Source of the DNA: Ectopseudomonas guguanensis | GTDB lineage: Bacteria; Pseudomonadota; Gammaproteobacteria; Pseudomonadales; Pseudomonadaceae | Length of the DNA: 64,000 bases | Direction of reading: 5' to 3' | Assembly: GCF_900104265.1 (NCBI RefSeq) | Contig: NZ_FNJJ01000008.1 | Location: forward strand, 136,000-199,999 | Shown here: piece after piece, positions 9,412 through 20,763 of the stretch | Layout of the letters: every line of letters begins with the position of its first letter | How positions within the stretch are numbered: position 1 is the first letter of the stretch | Notes under the pieces: generated by a model | What the model was told of the DNA's origin: nothing | The model's database searches: none | The model's input: only the letters and a program-made list of their open reading frames with translations | Program-made: the position numbers and the translations under genes

Positions 9412-10179
9412 ATGGCGATCCTGCAGGCTTTCAGAGTCACGCTTTTCTACCTGCTGTTGTCGTCCAGCTCGTTCTTCTGGTGCCTGATCAGCCTGGTGGT
9501 CGCGCCTTTTCTGCCGTTTCGCCAACGCTACCGCTTCGTCGTTCAGGCCTGGTGCAGCTGCGCCGTGTGGCTGGCCCGGGTTATCGTCGGCATCCGCTAT
9601 GAGGTGCGCGGCGTGGAGAACATCCCCGAGCGCCCCTGCGTGATTCTCGCCAACCATCAGAGCACCTGGGAAACCTTCTTCCTTTCCTCCTACTTCGAGC
9701 CGCTCAGCCAGGTGGTCAAGCGCGAGCTGCTGCGCGTGCCGTTCTTCGGCTGGGGCATGGCGTTGCTCAAGCCCATCGCCATCGACCGCAGTAATCCCAA
9801 GGCGGCGCTCAAGCAACTGGCCAAGCAGGGCGACGAACGCCTCAAGCAGGGCGCCTGGGTGCTGGTATTCCCCGAAGGCACGCGCATTCCGCCGGGGCAG
9901 ATCGGCAAGTTCTCCCGCGGCGGTACGTCCCTGGCAGTGAATGCCGGCCTGCCGGTGCTGCCCATTGCGCACAATGCCGGCGAGTTCTGGCCGAAGGCGG
10001 GCTGGGGCAAGCGCTCGGGCACCATTCAGGTAATCATCGGCGCGCCGATGTATGCCGAAGGCGAGGGCCCACGCGCCATCGCCGAACTCAACGAGCGCGC
10101 CTTCCAGTGGGTCTGCCAGCAGCAGACCGAACTGCGCGGTGAAGAGCCGCAGCTGAGCCGCCTGGGTGAGCCAGCCTGA
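9412..10179 (+). CDS. 1-acyl-sn-glycerol-3-phosphate acyltransferase (PlsC family)
   Basis: Acylates lysophosphatidic acid (or a related lysolipid) at the inner membrane. The 255-residue protein has an N-terminal hydrophobic segment (about 8-35), the catalytic HxxxxE motif (H82, E87 in NHQSTWE) and the acyl-acceptor motif FPEGTR. The ATG at 9412-9414 is chosen, with AAGG about 11 bases upstream; an in-frame GTG at 9400 is the alternative. Its position between gmhB and the dnaA-gyrB block equals that of PA0005 (lptA) in P. aeruginosa. A second acyltransferase of the same superfamily lies at 11338. Confidence 0.88.
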   Translation: MAILQAFRVTLFYLLLSSSSFFWCLISLVVAPFLPFRQRYRFVVQAWCSCAVWLARVIVGIRYEVRGVENIPERPCVILANHQSTWETFFLSSYFEPLSQVVKRELLRVPFFGWGMALLKPIAIDRSNPKAALKQLAKQGDERLKQGAWVLVFPEGTRIPPGQIGKFSRGGTSLAVNAGLPVLPIAHNAGEFWPKAGWGKRSGTIQVIIGAPMYAEGEGPRAIAELNERAFQWVCQQQTELRGEEPQLSRLGEPA

Positions 10180-10388
10180 TCTGTGGATAAGCTGTGCAGG
10201 AAATACCGTCAATATGCCATTATTCATCCTAGACGTCTGATTTCTCTGGGTAATCGACGACACTAGGAAAATCGCCCGACTGGGTATAAGTTGCACGGAC
10301 GCAGGTGGTATCGCACTAGCCTCGAAAGGCGCACAACCGCGTGCGCCGCAATGGCTGAAGATTCGATCAAGAAAGGGATTTCGCTGCC

Positions 10389-10994
10389 ATGCCTTCGATC
10401 TACCAGCTCAAACCGGCCTTCCAGAACCTGCTGCGCCCCGGCGTCGAACGTCTTTACGCGCGCGGCGTCACTGCCAACCAGGTGACCCTGGCCGCCGCAG
10501 CCATCTCCGTTCTGCTCGGCGTTCTGCTCGCAGTCTTCAGCCACATTACCTGGCTGTTTGCCCTGATACCCCTATGGATGCTGTTGCGCATGGCGCTCAA
10601 CGCCGTCGATGGCATGCTCGCGCGCGAGTTCGGCCAGCAGTCGAAGCTCGGCGCCTACCTCAACGAGCTGTGCGACGTGATCGCCGACAGCGCCCTGTAT
10701 CTGCCCTTCGCCCTGCTGCCCGGCGTCTCGCCGCTGCTGGTGGTGACCCTGGTGCTGCTGGCGGTGATCAGCGAATACGCCGGAGTGCTCGGCCCCATGG
10801 TCGGCGCCTCGCGGCGTTATGACGGGCCCATGGGCAAGAGCGACCGTGCCTTCTGCTTCGGCGTGCTGGGCGCCGGTGTCGCCACGGGCCTGCTGCCTGG
10901 CTTGTGGATCAACCTCCTGCTCGGCCTGGTCCTCGCCCTGCTGCTCTATACCCTCTACAACCGCGTTCGCCAGGGGCTGGCCGAAACAGCCTGA
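10389..10994 (+). CDS. CDP-alcohol phosphatidyltransferase family protein
   Basis: A 201-residue integral membrane enzyme of the family that joins a CDP-linked lipid and an alcohol. The motif reads N71-x2-D74-G75-x2-A78-R79-x8-G88-x3-N92-x3-D96. Compared with the canonical D-x2-D-G-x2-A-R-x8-G-x3-D-x3-D, the first and third acidic residues are Asn. At least five hydrophobic segments follow. With the acyltransferase and CdsA-like genes downstream it forms a phospholipid cassette resembling PA2541...PA2537-PA2536 of P. aeruginosa (from memory). The alcohol substrate is unknown. A 209-base gap before it holds an exact DnaA box (TGTGGATAA, 10192-10200). Confidence 0.82.
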   Translation: MPSIYQLKPAFQNLLRPGVERLYARGVTANQVTLAAAAISVLLGVLLAVFSHITWLFALIPLWMLLRMALNAVDGMLAREFGQQSKLGAYLNELCDVIADSALYLPFALLPGVSPLLVVTLVLLAVISEYAGVLGPMVGASRRYDGPMGKSDRAFCFGVLGAGVATGLLPGLWINLLLGLVLALLLYTLYNRVRQGLAETA

Positions 10995-11337
10995 GCTCTG
11001 CAACGGAATAGGGAGATTCCATGCGCCTCGTACGGTTTCACGCCTTTGGCAGCCAGGACAGCCTCGAGCCGAGCCCGCCCCCCGTGCTTCACGGCCTTGC
11101 GCGATGGCTGGGTAGGGCCGCCGATCCGGCGGGCAGATTCGCTGCGCGGCGCGCGGTAACGGACGCCCGTCTGAGCGAGGCTGGCGACTGGCTCGACAGC
11201 CAGGCGTGGCAACATCCAACGGCAACGGCTGGCACGTCCCGGGCGAAGCTGCCGTGCGGCGCCGACGTGCGCTGTTCCTGCTGTAAATCACCATCGTTGT
11301 GCTCGGAATCCTCATCGTCCTCGCTCAAGGAGTCGCC
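10995..11337 (+). other. Gap inside the phospholipid cassette; possible remnant of lost genes
   Basis: These 343 bases lie between the phosphatidyltransferase and the acyltransferase. One plus-strand frame is open from 11021 to 11353 (110 codons), but its product is rich in Arg, Ser and Pro, matches nothing I recognise, and overlaps the next gene. In P. aeruginosa the equivalent place holds an alpha/beta-hydrolase/methyltransferase gene, a PAP2/dual-specificity phosphatase gene and a small gene. I see no trace of their motifs, so they appear to have been deleted. The final bases carry the strong AAGGAG site of the next gene. Confidence 0.4.
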
Positions 11338-11961
11338 ATGCTCGCCGCATTGACCGCTTTCGCCATCACCTCGGCGGCTCGTCTGCTGACCGGTGCCCGA
11401 GCCCTTTGGCTCGGCAGTACCGCGCAGGCGACGCAACGTCTGTACTACGCCAACCACAGCAGCCATGGCGACTTCGTCCTGCTCTGGGCGTCGCTGCCGC
11501 CACAGCTGCGCAAGCGCACCCGGCCCGTGGCCGGTGCCGACTACTGGCAGAAGCCCGGGGTGCGCAGCTTCCTGATCAACAGGGTGTTCAACGGTGTGCT
11601 GGTCGACCGTGAACGCAAGGAGGCAGGCATCAATCCACTGCAGGCGATGCTCGATGCGCTGGATGGCGGCGATTCGCTGATCATCTTCCCCGAGGGCACA
11701 CGCAACCTGAGCGACGAGCCACTGCTGCCATTCAAGAGCGGCCTCTATCACCTGGCCCACGCGCGACCGGAAGTCGAGCTGGTGCCGGTGTGGATCGCCA
11801 ACCTCAACCGCGTGATGCCCAAGGGCAGGGCGCTGCCGCTGCCCCTGCTGTGCACCCTGAGCTTCGGCACGGCGCTGGAGCGCATCGAAGGGGAGGGCAA
11901 GGAAGCCTTCCTGGAACGTGCACGTAACGCCCTGCTGGCACTGGCACCCGAGGAGGCCTGA
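11338..11961 (+). CDS. Lysophospholipid acyltransferase family protein
   Basis: A 207-residue PlsC-superfamily acyltransferase with the HxxxxD motif (H40, D45 in NHSSHGD) and the FPEGTR motif in IIFPEGTRNL (about residues 119-124). It is short and has only one weak hydrophobic segment near the N-terminus. The ATG at 11338 follows a good AAGGAG at 6 bases, so it is preferred over the upstream GTG at 11299. Its stop is one base before the next gene's start, so it is coupled to the CdsA-like gene. It probably makes or remodels phosphatidic acid for the cassette. Confidence 0.85.
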   Translation: MLAALTAFAITSAARLLTGARALWLGSTAQATQRLYYANHSSHGDFVLLWASLPPQLRKRTRPVAGADYWQKPGVRSFLINRVFNGVLVDRERKEAGINPLQAMLDALDGGDSLIIFPEGTRNLSDEPLLPFKSGLYHLAHARPEVELVPVWIANLNRVMPKGRALPLPLLCTLSFGTALERIEGEGKEAFLERARNALLALAPEEA

Positions 11962-11962
11962 G

Positions 11963-12895
11963 ATGGATCGCAATACTCTGCTGCTGTTCGCCGGTATCGG
12001 TGCCCTGCTTCTGCTGGCCAGCCTGGTCGGCTTCGTGCTCAAGCGACGCAGCGGCGATCAGCCCAATCCGGTGATCGACAACCTCAACGCGCGGATCAAC
12101 GCCTGGTGGGTGATGGTGCTGGTGATCGGCATCGCCTTCCTGTTCGGCAACAACGGCGTGATCCTGCTGTTCTACTTCGTTTCCTTCTATGCCCTGCGCG
12201 AGTTCATGACCCTGGCACCGACACGCCGCAGCGACTATCCGGCGCTGGTGGCGGCCTTCTATTTCGCCCTGCCGATGCAGTACCTGCTGATCGCCCTGGA
12301 CTGGTACGGCCTGTTCGCCATCTTCATCCCGGTCTACCTGTTCCTGTTGCTGCCGATTCTCGCTTCGCTGGGCGGCGATACCACGCGTTATCTGGAGCGT
12401 GCGGCCAAGGTACAGTGGGGGCTGATGATCGCCGTGTATTGCATCTCCTCGGTACCGGCGCTGCTGACCCTGGATATTCCCGGCTACGAAGGTCGCAACC
12501 TGCTGCTGATCGCCTGGCTGATCATCGTCGTACAGCTCTCCGACGTGCTGCAGTACGTATGCGGCAAGCTGTTCGGCAAGCACAAGATCGCACCCAGGCT
12601 GTCGCCGTCGAAGACGGTGGAAGGCTTCGTCGGCGGCGTCGCCCTGGCCACGCTGATCGGCGCCCTGCTGTGCTGGATCACGCCGTTCGCCTTCTGGCAG
12701 GCGGCGCTGTTCGCCCTGCTGGTATGCCTGCTTGGCTTTGCCGGTGGTCTGGTGATGTCGGCGATCAAACGCGACCGCGGGGTGAAGGACTGGGGCCACA
12801 TGATCGAAGGCCACGGCGGTATGCTCGACCGCCTGGACTCCGTGTGTTTCGCCGCACCGGTGTTCTTCCATATGGTGCGCTACTGGTGGGCCTGA
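11963..12895 (+). CDS. Phosphatidate cytidylyltransferase (CdsA-like)
   Basis: Converts phosphatidic acid and CTP into CDP-diacylglycerol, the donor used by the CDP-alcohol phosphatidyltransferase encoded at the head of the cassette. The 310-residue protein has about eight membrane segments and the CdsA signature near the C-terminus: SAIKRDRGVKD...HGGMLDRLDS, with the Lys-Arg, Lys-Asp and Asp-Arg-x-Asp residues present. The ATG at 11963 has GAGGAGG about 7 bases upstream. It is probably a second, accessory CdsA, since the housekeeping cdsA of Pseudomonas lies elsewhere. Confidence 0.88.
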   Translation: MDRNTLLLFAGIGALLLLASLVGFVLKRRSGDQPNPVIDNLNARINAWWVMVLVIGIAFLFGNNGVILLFYFVSFYALREFMTLAPTRRSDYPALVAAFYFALPMQYLLIALDWYGLFAIFIPVYLFLLLPILASLGGDTTRYLERAAKVQWGLMIAVYCISSVPALLTLDIPGYEGRNLLLIAWLIIVVQLSDVLQYVCGKLFGKHKIAPRLSPSKTVEGFVGGVALATLIGALLCWITPFAFWQAALFALLVCLLGFAGGLVMSAIKRDRGVKDWGHMIEGHGGMLDRLDSVCFAAPVFFHMVRYWWA

Positions 12896-12912
12896 CGTCA
12901 GGCGGAGAATTC

Positions 12913-12986
12913 GTAGGAGCGGCGCCCCGCCGCGAACAAGGGCGATACGCAATTGAACAGCTTCGCCCCGGGGCGGGGCTCCTGCG
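12913..12986. repeat. Paired REP element downstream of the CdsA-like gene
   Basis: The first unit begins GTAGGAGCGGCG and ends CCGCGAA (12913-12936). An inverted, diverged partner, TTCGCCCC...GGCTCCTGCGA, lies at 12962-12986. It is the same family as the elements at 8783 and 60710, in a different sequence subtype. It occupies much of the 394-base gap between the convergent cassette and gyrB. Confidence 0.8.
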
Positions 12987-13051
12987 AAAGGCCGCTTTGG
13001 CAGCCTTATCTGATCGGCAATAGCCCGACGGCCCGCTTTTTCTGAGCCAAC

Positions 13052-13077
13052 AAAAAACCCGCCGAGGCGGGTTTTTT
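13052..13077. terminator. Bidirectional terminator
   Basis: A stem AAAAAACCCGCC/GGCGGGTTTTTT with a GAG loop, carrying A and T runs on both sides so that it can work in either direction. It lies between the convergent CdsA-like gene and gyrB. Confidence 0.8.
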
Positions 13078-13238
13078 AATGACCTTCCGACATCCTGTCG
13101 TTTGCCTTCCTGGCGCGGTCCGTCTTCCTTGACTCGGGATATCCATCTCCCGGTAGGTGTGCTCAGAGTAACCAAGCTTCGAAGAAGAGGGCAGAAGCCC
13201 TTTGCGCCTCGTCTTGTAAGCCTTTTGCCATAGGGCAG

Positions 13239-13269
13239 AAAAACAGAACCCCGGCACAGGCCGGGGTTC
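13239..13269 (-). terminator. gyrB (dnaA operon) terminator
   Basis: On the minus strand GAACCCCGG pairs with CCGGGGTTC across a 6-base loop and is followed two bases later by TTTTT. It stands about 20 bases after the gyrB stop. Confidence 0.85.
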
Positions 13270-13289
13270 GCTTTTGTACCGCCAGTGAA

Positions 13290-16818
<3,529 letters not shown>

Positions 16819-16825
16819 TAAAGGC

Positions 16826-17929
16826 TTATAGCCTCATCGGCATGACGACGTAGGCCGAATCGTCGTTATCGGCTTCCTGCAACAGAGCACTGCTGTTGGA
16901 ATCGGAGAGGATCAGGCGAACCTGTTCGGTGCCCATCACGCCCAGCACATCCAGCAGGTAGCTGACGTTGAAGCCGATCTCCAGACCGCCGCCGTTATAG
17001 TCGACCACGATCTCTTCCTCGGCCTCTTCCTGCTCCGGGTTGTTGGCCTGGATCTTCAGCAGACCGGCAGCCAGGGTCAGGCGAATACCGCGATATTTCT
17101 CGTTGGATAGAATCGCAGTACGGCTGAAGGCCTCGCGCAGGCCCTGACGATCGGCCAGCACCAGCTTGTCGCCGCCGCGCGGCAGCACGCGCTCGTAATC
17201 CGGGAATTTGCCATCCACCAGCTTGGAGGTGAAGGTGAACTCGCCGGTGTTGGCGCGAATGTGGTGTTGGCCCAGCACGATGGCGACTTCAGCATCCTGC
17301 TCGGTAAGCAGGCGAGCCAGCTCGAGAATACCCTTGCGCGGCACGATCACCTGATGCTTGCCGTCCTGCTGGATGGCCGCTTCCATGGAACACATCGCCA
17401 GGCGATGACCGTCGGTAGCGACAGCGCGCAGCATGCCGCTCTGCACTTCCAGCAGCATGCCGTTGAGGTAGTAGCGCACGTCCTGCTGAGCCATGGCGAA
17501 GCTGGTGCGCTCGATCAGGCGACGCAGCTTGGCTTGCGGCAGGTTGAAGGTCAGCGAACCCGGGCCTTCTTCCACGGTGGGGAAGTCGTTGGCAGGCAAA
17601 GTGGAGAGGGTGAAGCGACTGCGACCAGCCTTGACCAGCAGCTTCTGATCATCGACGCGGATGTCGATCAGCGCATCGGACGGCAGGCTCTTGCAGATAT
17701 CCATCAGCTTGCGCGCCGGCACGGTGATCTCGCCCGGTTCGGCAGCATCTTCCAGTGCGACACGACCAACCAGCTCGACCTCGAGGTCAGTGCCGGTCAG
17801 CGACAGCTGCTGGCCTTCGACCACCAGCAGCACATTGGACAATACCGGCAGCGTCTGGCGTCGTTCCACGACACCGGCGACCAGTTGCAGAGGTTTCAAC
17901 AGGGCTTCGCGTTGAATGGTGAAATGCAT
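16826..17929 (-). CDS. dnaN: DNA polymerase III beta subunit (sliding clamp)
   Basis: Forms the ring-shaped clamp that tethers polymerase III to DNA. The 367-residue protein has the three-fold repeated clamp architecture. It starts [15 protein letters not shown] and ends in VVMPMRL, the conserved C-terminal strand next to the hydrophobic pocket that binds clamp partners. Length matches the family. It lies about 30 bases after dnaA and 7 bases before recF in the same operon. Confidence 0.97.
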   Translation of the reverse strand: MHFTIQREALLKPLQLVAGVVERRQTLPVLSNVLLVVEGQQLSLTGTDLEVELVGRVALEDAAEPGEITVPARKLMDICKSLPSDALIDIRVDDQKLLVKAGRSRFTLSTLPANDFPTVEEGPGSLTFNLPQAKLRRLIERTSFAMAQQDVRYYLNGMLLEVQSGMLRAVATDGHRLAMCSMEAAIQQDGKHQVIVPRKGILELARLLTEQDAEVAIVLGQHHIRANTGEFTFTSKLVDGKFPDYERVLPRGGDKLVLADRQGLREAFSRTAILSNEKYRGIRLTLAAGLLKIQANNPEQEEAEEEIVVDYNGGGLEIGFNVSYLLDVLGVMGTEQVRLILSDSNSSALLQEADNDDSAYVVMPMRL

Positions 17930-17959
17930 GGTCTAGTCCCTTGCCTCGTGGAGCTGCGA

Positions 17960-19450
17960 TCAGGTTGTAAGCGTACGCAGCAGGTTCTTGTAGTCCTCGC
18001 GGATGTCCGCGTCGGATCCCCTAAGTTCAGCAATCTTACGGCAAGCGTGCAACACAGTGGTGTGATCACGACCGCCGAAGGCCACACCGATTTCCGGCAG
18101 GCTGTGATTGGTCAATTCCTTGGACAACGCCATGGCCACCTGGCGCGGCCGGGCAATCGAGCGCGACCGCCGCTTGGAAAGCAGATCGGTGATCTTGATC
18201 TTGTAGTACTCGGCCGTGGTGCGCTGAATGTTGTCGATGCTGACCAGCTTGTCCTGCAGGGCCAGCAGATCCTTGAGCGACTCGCGGATCAGCTCGATGG
18301 TGATATCGCGGCCCATGAAATGCGAGTGGGCGATGACCCGCTTCAGCGCACCTTCCAGCTCACGTACGTTGGAACGAATACGCTGGGCGATGAAGAAGGC
18401 CGCATCGTGCGGTAGATCGACCTTGGCTTGGTCGGCCTTCTTCATCAGGATCGCCACGCGCGTTTCCAGCTCCGGCGGTTCCACCGCCACGGTCAGGCCC
18501 CAGCCGAAGCGCGATTTCAGGCGCTCTTCCAGACCTTCGATTTCCTTCGGGTAGCGGTCGCTGGTGAGAATCACCTGCTGACCACCTTCGAGCAACGCGT
18601 TGAAGGTATGGAAGAACTCCTCCTGGGAGCGCTCCTTCTTGGCGAAGAACTGGATGTCGTCGATCAGCAGCGCATCCACCGAACGATAGAAGCGCTTGAA
18701 TTCGTTGATGGCATTGAGCTGCAGCGCCTTGACCATGTCGGCGACGAAGCGCTCGGAGTGCAGGTACACCACCTTGGCGTTGGGATTCTTCGCCAGCAGA
18801 TGGTTGCCAACGGCATGCATCAGGTGAGTCTTGCCCAGGCCCACACCGCCATAGAGGAACAGCGGGTTGTACCCATGCTTGGGGTTGTCAGCCACCTGCC
18901 AGGCCGCTGCACGCGCCAACTGGTTCGACTTGCCCTCGACGAAGTTGTCGAAGGTGAAGGTGCGATTGAGGTAGCTGGTGTGCTTGAGGCCGCCTTCGAC
19001 CTGCACCGTGCGTTCGGTACGCGGCGCTACGGCAGGTGTCGGCGGTTGCGGTGCCGATCCGGCCATGGAGTCGAAGCTGGCCCGCGAGGGCTCTTCTTGC
19101 ACAGGCGGCGGAGCCGGCTTGTTCACCGCGGCAGCCGCCTGAACCTGAGCGGCTCGCGCAGCAGCCGGCAGCGGCGCAGTAGGCGCTACACGAGCAGTGG
19201 CCGCACGCTTGCTGCCTATTAATAAGGAAAGCGCAGGGACCAGGCCGCCAGCACGCTCACCGAGTAGTTCGAGCAGACGGCTCAGGTACTTCTCGTTGAC
19301 CCAGTCGAGCACGAAACGATTGGGTGCATACACGCGCAGCTCGTCGCCTTCGGCTTCGACCTGCAGAGGACGGATCCAGGTGTTGAATTGCTGGGCCGGC
19401 AACTCATCGCGCAGAAGCTCGACGCATTGCTGCCATAGTTCCACTGACAC
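17960..19450 (-). CDS. dnaA: Chromosomal replication initiator protein DnaA
   Basis: Binds DnaA boxes at the origin and opens it in the ATP form. The 496-residue protein shows domain I (1-85, with W6 and the DnaB/DiaA-type surface), a long Ala/Pro-rich linker (86-150), the AAA+ domain III (Walker A GGVGLGKT at 201-208, Walker B LLIDDIQF) and the DNA-binding domain IV with the signature [15 protein letters not shown]. The start is a GTG at 19448-19450 with GGGGA upstream; a second GTG two codons later is possible. A DnaA box overlaps the -35 of the best promoter, indicating autoregulation. Confidence 0.97.
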   Translation of the reverse strand: MSVELWQQCVELLRDELPAQQFNTWIRPLQVEAEGDELRVYAPNRFVLDWVNEKYLSRLLELLGERAGGLVPALSLLIGSKRAATARVAPTAPLPAAARAAQVQAAAAVNKPAPPPVQEEPSRASFDSMAGSAPQPPTPAVAPRTERTVQVEGGLKHTSYLNRTFTFDNFVEGKSNQLARAAAWQVADNPKHGYNPLFLYGGVGLGKTHLMHAVGNHLLAKNPNAKVVYLHSERFVADMVKALQLNAINEFKRFYRSVDALLIDDIQFFAKKERSQEEFFHTFNALLEGGQQVILTSDRYPKEIEGLEERLKSRFGWGLTVAVEPPELETRVAILMKKADQAKVDLPHDAAFFIAQRIRSNVRELEGALKRVIAHSHFMGRDITIELIRESLKDLLALQDKLVSIDNIQRTTAEYYKIKITDLLSKRRSRSIARPRQVAMALSKELTNHSLPEIGVAFGGRDHTTVLHACRKIAELRGSDADIREDYKNLLRTLTT

Positions 19451-19491
19451 TGACTATCCCCTATCAGGCGACGATGCAAAAAACAGCTGCC

Positions 19492-19522
19492 ATTGTAGCG
19501 GCCTGCGACCGAGTTATCCACA
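19492..19522 (-). promoter_or_regulatory. dnaA promoter overlapped by a DnaA box
   Basis: On the minus strand -10 is TACAAT (plus-strand 19492-19497). Seventeen bases upstream lies TGGATA (19515-19520) as -35, which is part of the exact DnaA box TTATCCACA at 19514-19522. DnaA bound there would block RNA polymerase. Confidence 0.6.
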
Positions 19523-19882
19523 CAACCGATGGTAGATGGCCAAGTAAAATCAAAGCCTTAGTTCCATTCATCAGACTTATCAGCGATCCCGGCAACCTTG
19601 TGGATAAGCGCCCGGCAAGCTTCTGCAAAAGCCTGTGGACGGACACACGCAAAACCCGGCTGTGGGTAAACCGGCGATTCATCCTCAGCTTGCAGACAGC
19701 CCGCTCACAACCAGAGCACGGCTTCTGGACAGGCTTGTCATTCTGGCCAGCGCCCAGCTCACGGGGCGGGCAGCAGGTTGTCCACAGCACAGGGCGGGAC
19801 CAATCTACACAAACATGAAAAAAGAGCTTTAAACCCTTTTCCTTCTTTCTATTTCTATCTGGCGAATAAGGTTGGTTGGAAA
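19500..19882. other. oriC: Chromosomal replication origin oriC
   Basis: This is the dnaA-rpmH interval, the known origin position in Pseudomonas. Exact DnaA boxes lie at 19514-19522 (plus) and 19599-19607 (minus). One-mismatch boxes are TGTGGGTAA at 19661-19669 and TTGTCCACA at 19778-19786. They are followed by a strand-biased, AT-rich stretch at 19806-19860 (TACACAAACATG..., then pyrimidine tracts) that fits a DNA-unwinding element. No gene is visible inside. The arrangement from 19599 to 19855 recurs 4703 bp further on. Confidence 0.9.
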
Positions 19883-19911
19883 TTGACCTACCGCGCGGCT
19901 TTCTCTAGAAT
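19883..19911 (+). promoter_or_regulatory. rpmH promoter
   Basis: TTGACC (19883-19888), a 17-base spacer, then TAGAAT (19906-19911) form a near-consensus sigma-70 promoter 59 bases before rpmH. Confidence 0.8.
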
Positions 19912-19970
19912 TGCCGGTCTCTTTAAACCAGGGTCATTCCGACCCTAGTCGATCACCCAGGTAACGCACC

Positions 19971-20105
19971 ATGAAACGCACTTTCCAACCCAGCACCATC
20001 AAGCGCGCTCGTACCCACGGTTTCCGTGCCCGCATGGCCACCAAGAACGGCCGTGCCGTCCTGTCGCGTCGTCGCGCCAAGGGCCGCAAGCGTCTGACTG
20101 TCTAA
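19971..20105 (+). CDS. rpmH: 50S ribosomal protein L34
   Basis: A 44-residue, very basic protein of the large ribosomal subunit. It begins [19 protein letters not shown] and ends RKRLTV, the invariant L34 pattern. It is first in the rpmH-rnpA-yidD-yidC cluster and is preceded by a strong promoter. Confidence 0.98.
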   Translation: MKRTFQPSTIKRARTHGFRARMATKNGRAVLSRRRAKGRKRLTV

Positions 20106-20118
20106 TTCATCCGGACAG

Positions 20119-20523
20119 GTGGTGAGTCGAGGCTTCGGCCGGGAAAAGCGACTGCTGACTCCCCGGCAATTCAAGGCAGTCTTCGACTCCCCAAGCGGCA
20201 AGGCTCCGGGCAAAAGTGTCCTGTTGCTGGCGCGCGATAACCAGCTTGATCATCCCCGCCTAGGTCTGGTGATCGGCAAGAAGAGCGTCAAGCTCGCCGT
20301 CGAGCGCAACCGCATCAAGCGTCAAATTCGCGAATCCTTTCGCCTCAATCAGGACAACCTGACAGGCTGGGACATCGTGGTGGTCGCCCGCAAGGGGTTA
20401 GGCGATCTGGAGAACGGCGAACTCTCTCAGCAGTTCGGCAAACTCTGGAAACGCCTGGCCCGGAGCCGGCCCAGTCGCGACGCAGATTTCTCCCCCGGGA
20501 CAAGCGACAATCCCCATGCGTAA
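20119..20523 (+). CDS. rnpA: Ribonuclease P protein component
   Basis: The protein subunit that helps the RNase P RNA mature tRNA 5' ends. The 134-residue basic protein carries the RNR signature in its central helix: [18 protein letters not shown]. It starts with GTG at 20119 (a second GTG follows at once; the product [13 protein letters not shown] matches other pseudomonads) just 13 bases after rpmH. It overlaps yidD by 8 bases. Confidence 0.96.
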   Translation: MVSRGFGREKRLLTPRQFKAVFDSPSGKAPGKSVLLLARDNQLDHPRLGLVIGKKSVKLAVERNRIKRQIRESFRLNQDNLTGWDIVVVARKGLGDLENGELSQQFGKLWKRLARSRPSRDADFSPGTSDNPHA

Positions 20524-20761
20524 AGCGGCTCTTGCCTGTATCCAGGTTTATCGCTACGCCATCAGCCCACTGATGGCCAGCCACTGCCGTTTCTACCCCA
20601 GCTGCTCCTGCTATGCCTACGAAGCCATCGAGCAACATGGCTTCCTGCGTGGTGGCTGGCTGGCAGCCCGCCGTCTCGGTCGCTGCCATCCCTGGAATCC
20701 CGGCGGTTTCGATCCGGTTCCACCCGTAAAAACATCCCGTTCCCCTTCGATGGCCGAATAA
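20516..20761 (+). CDS. yidD: Membrane protein insertion efficiency factor YidD
   Basis: An 81-residue peripheral inner-membrane protein thought to assist YidC/Sec in membrane protein insertion. The family core is present: [23 protein letters not shown], the [10 protein letters not shown] helix and [14 protein letters not shown], with three conserved Cys. It overlaps the rnpA end and ends 2 bases before yidC. Confidence 0.95.
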   Translation: MRKAALACIQVYRYAISPLMASHCRFYPSCSCYAYEAIEQHGFLRGGWLAARRLGRCHPWNPGGFDPVPPVKTSRSPSMAE

Positions 20762-20763
20762 TC

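Noticed and set aside
11021..11353. A 110-codon plus-strand frame in the phospholipid cassette gap
   Set aside because: Its Arg/Ser/Pro-rich product, overlap with the next gene and lack of any motif argue against a real gene; a minus-strand frame there is equally unconvincing.
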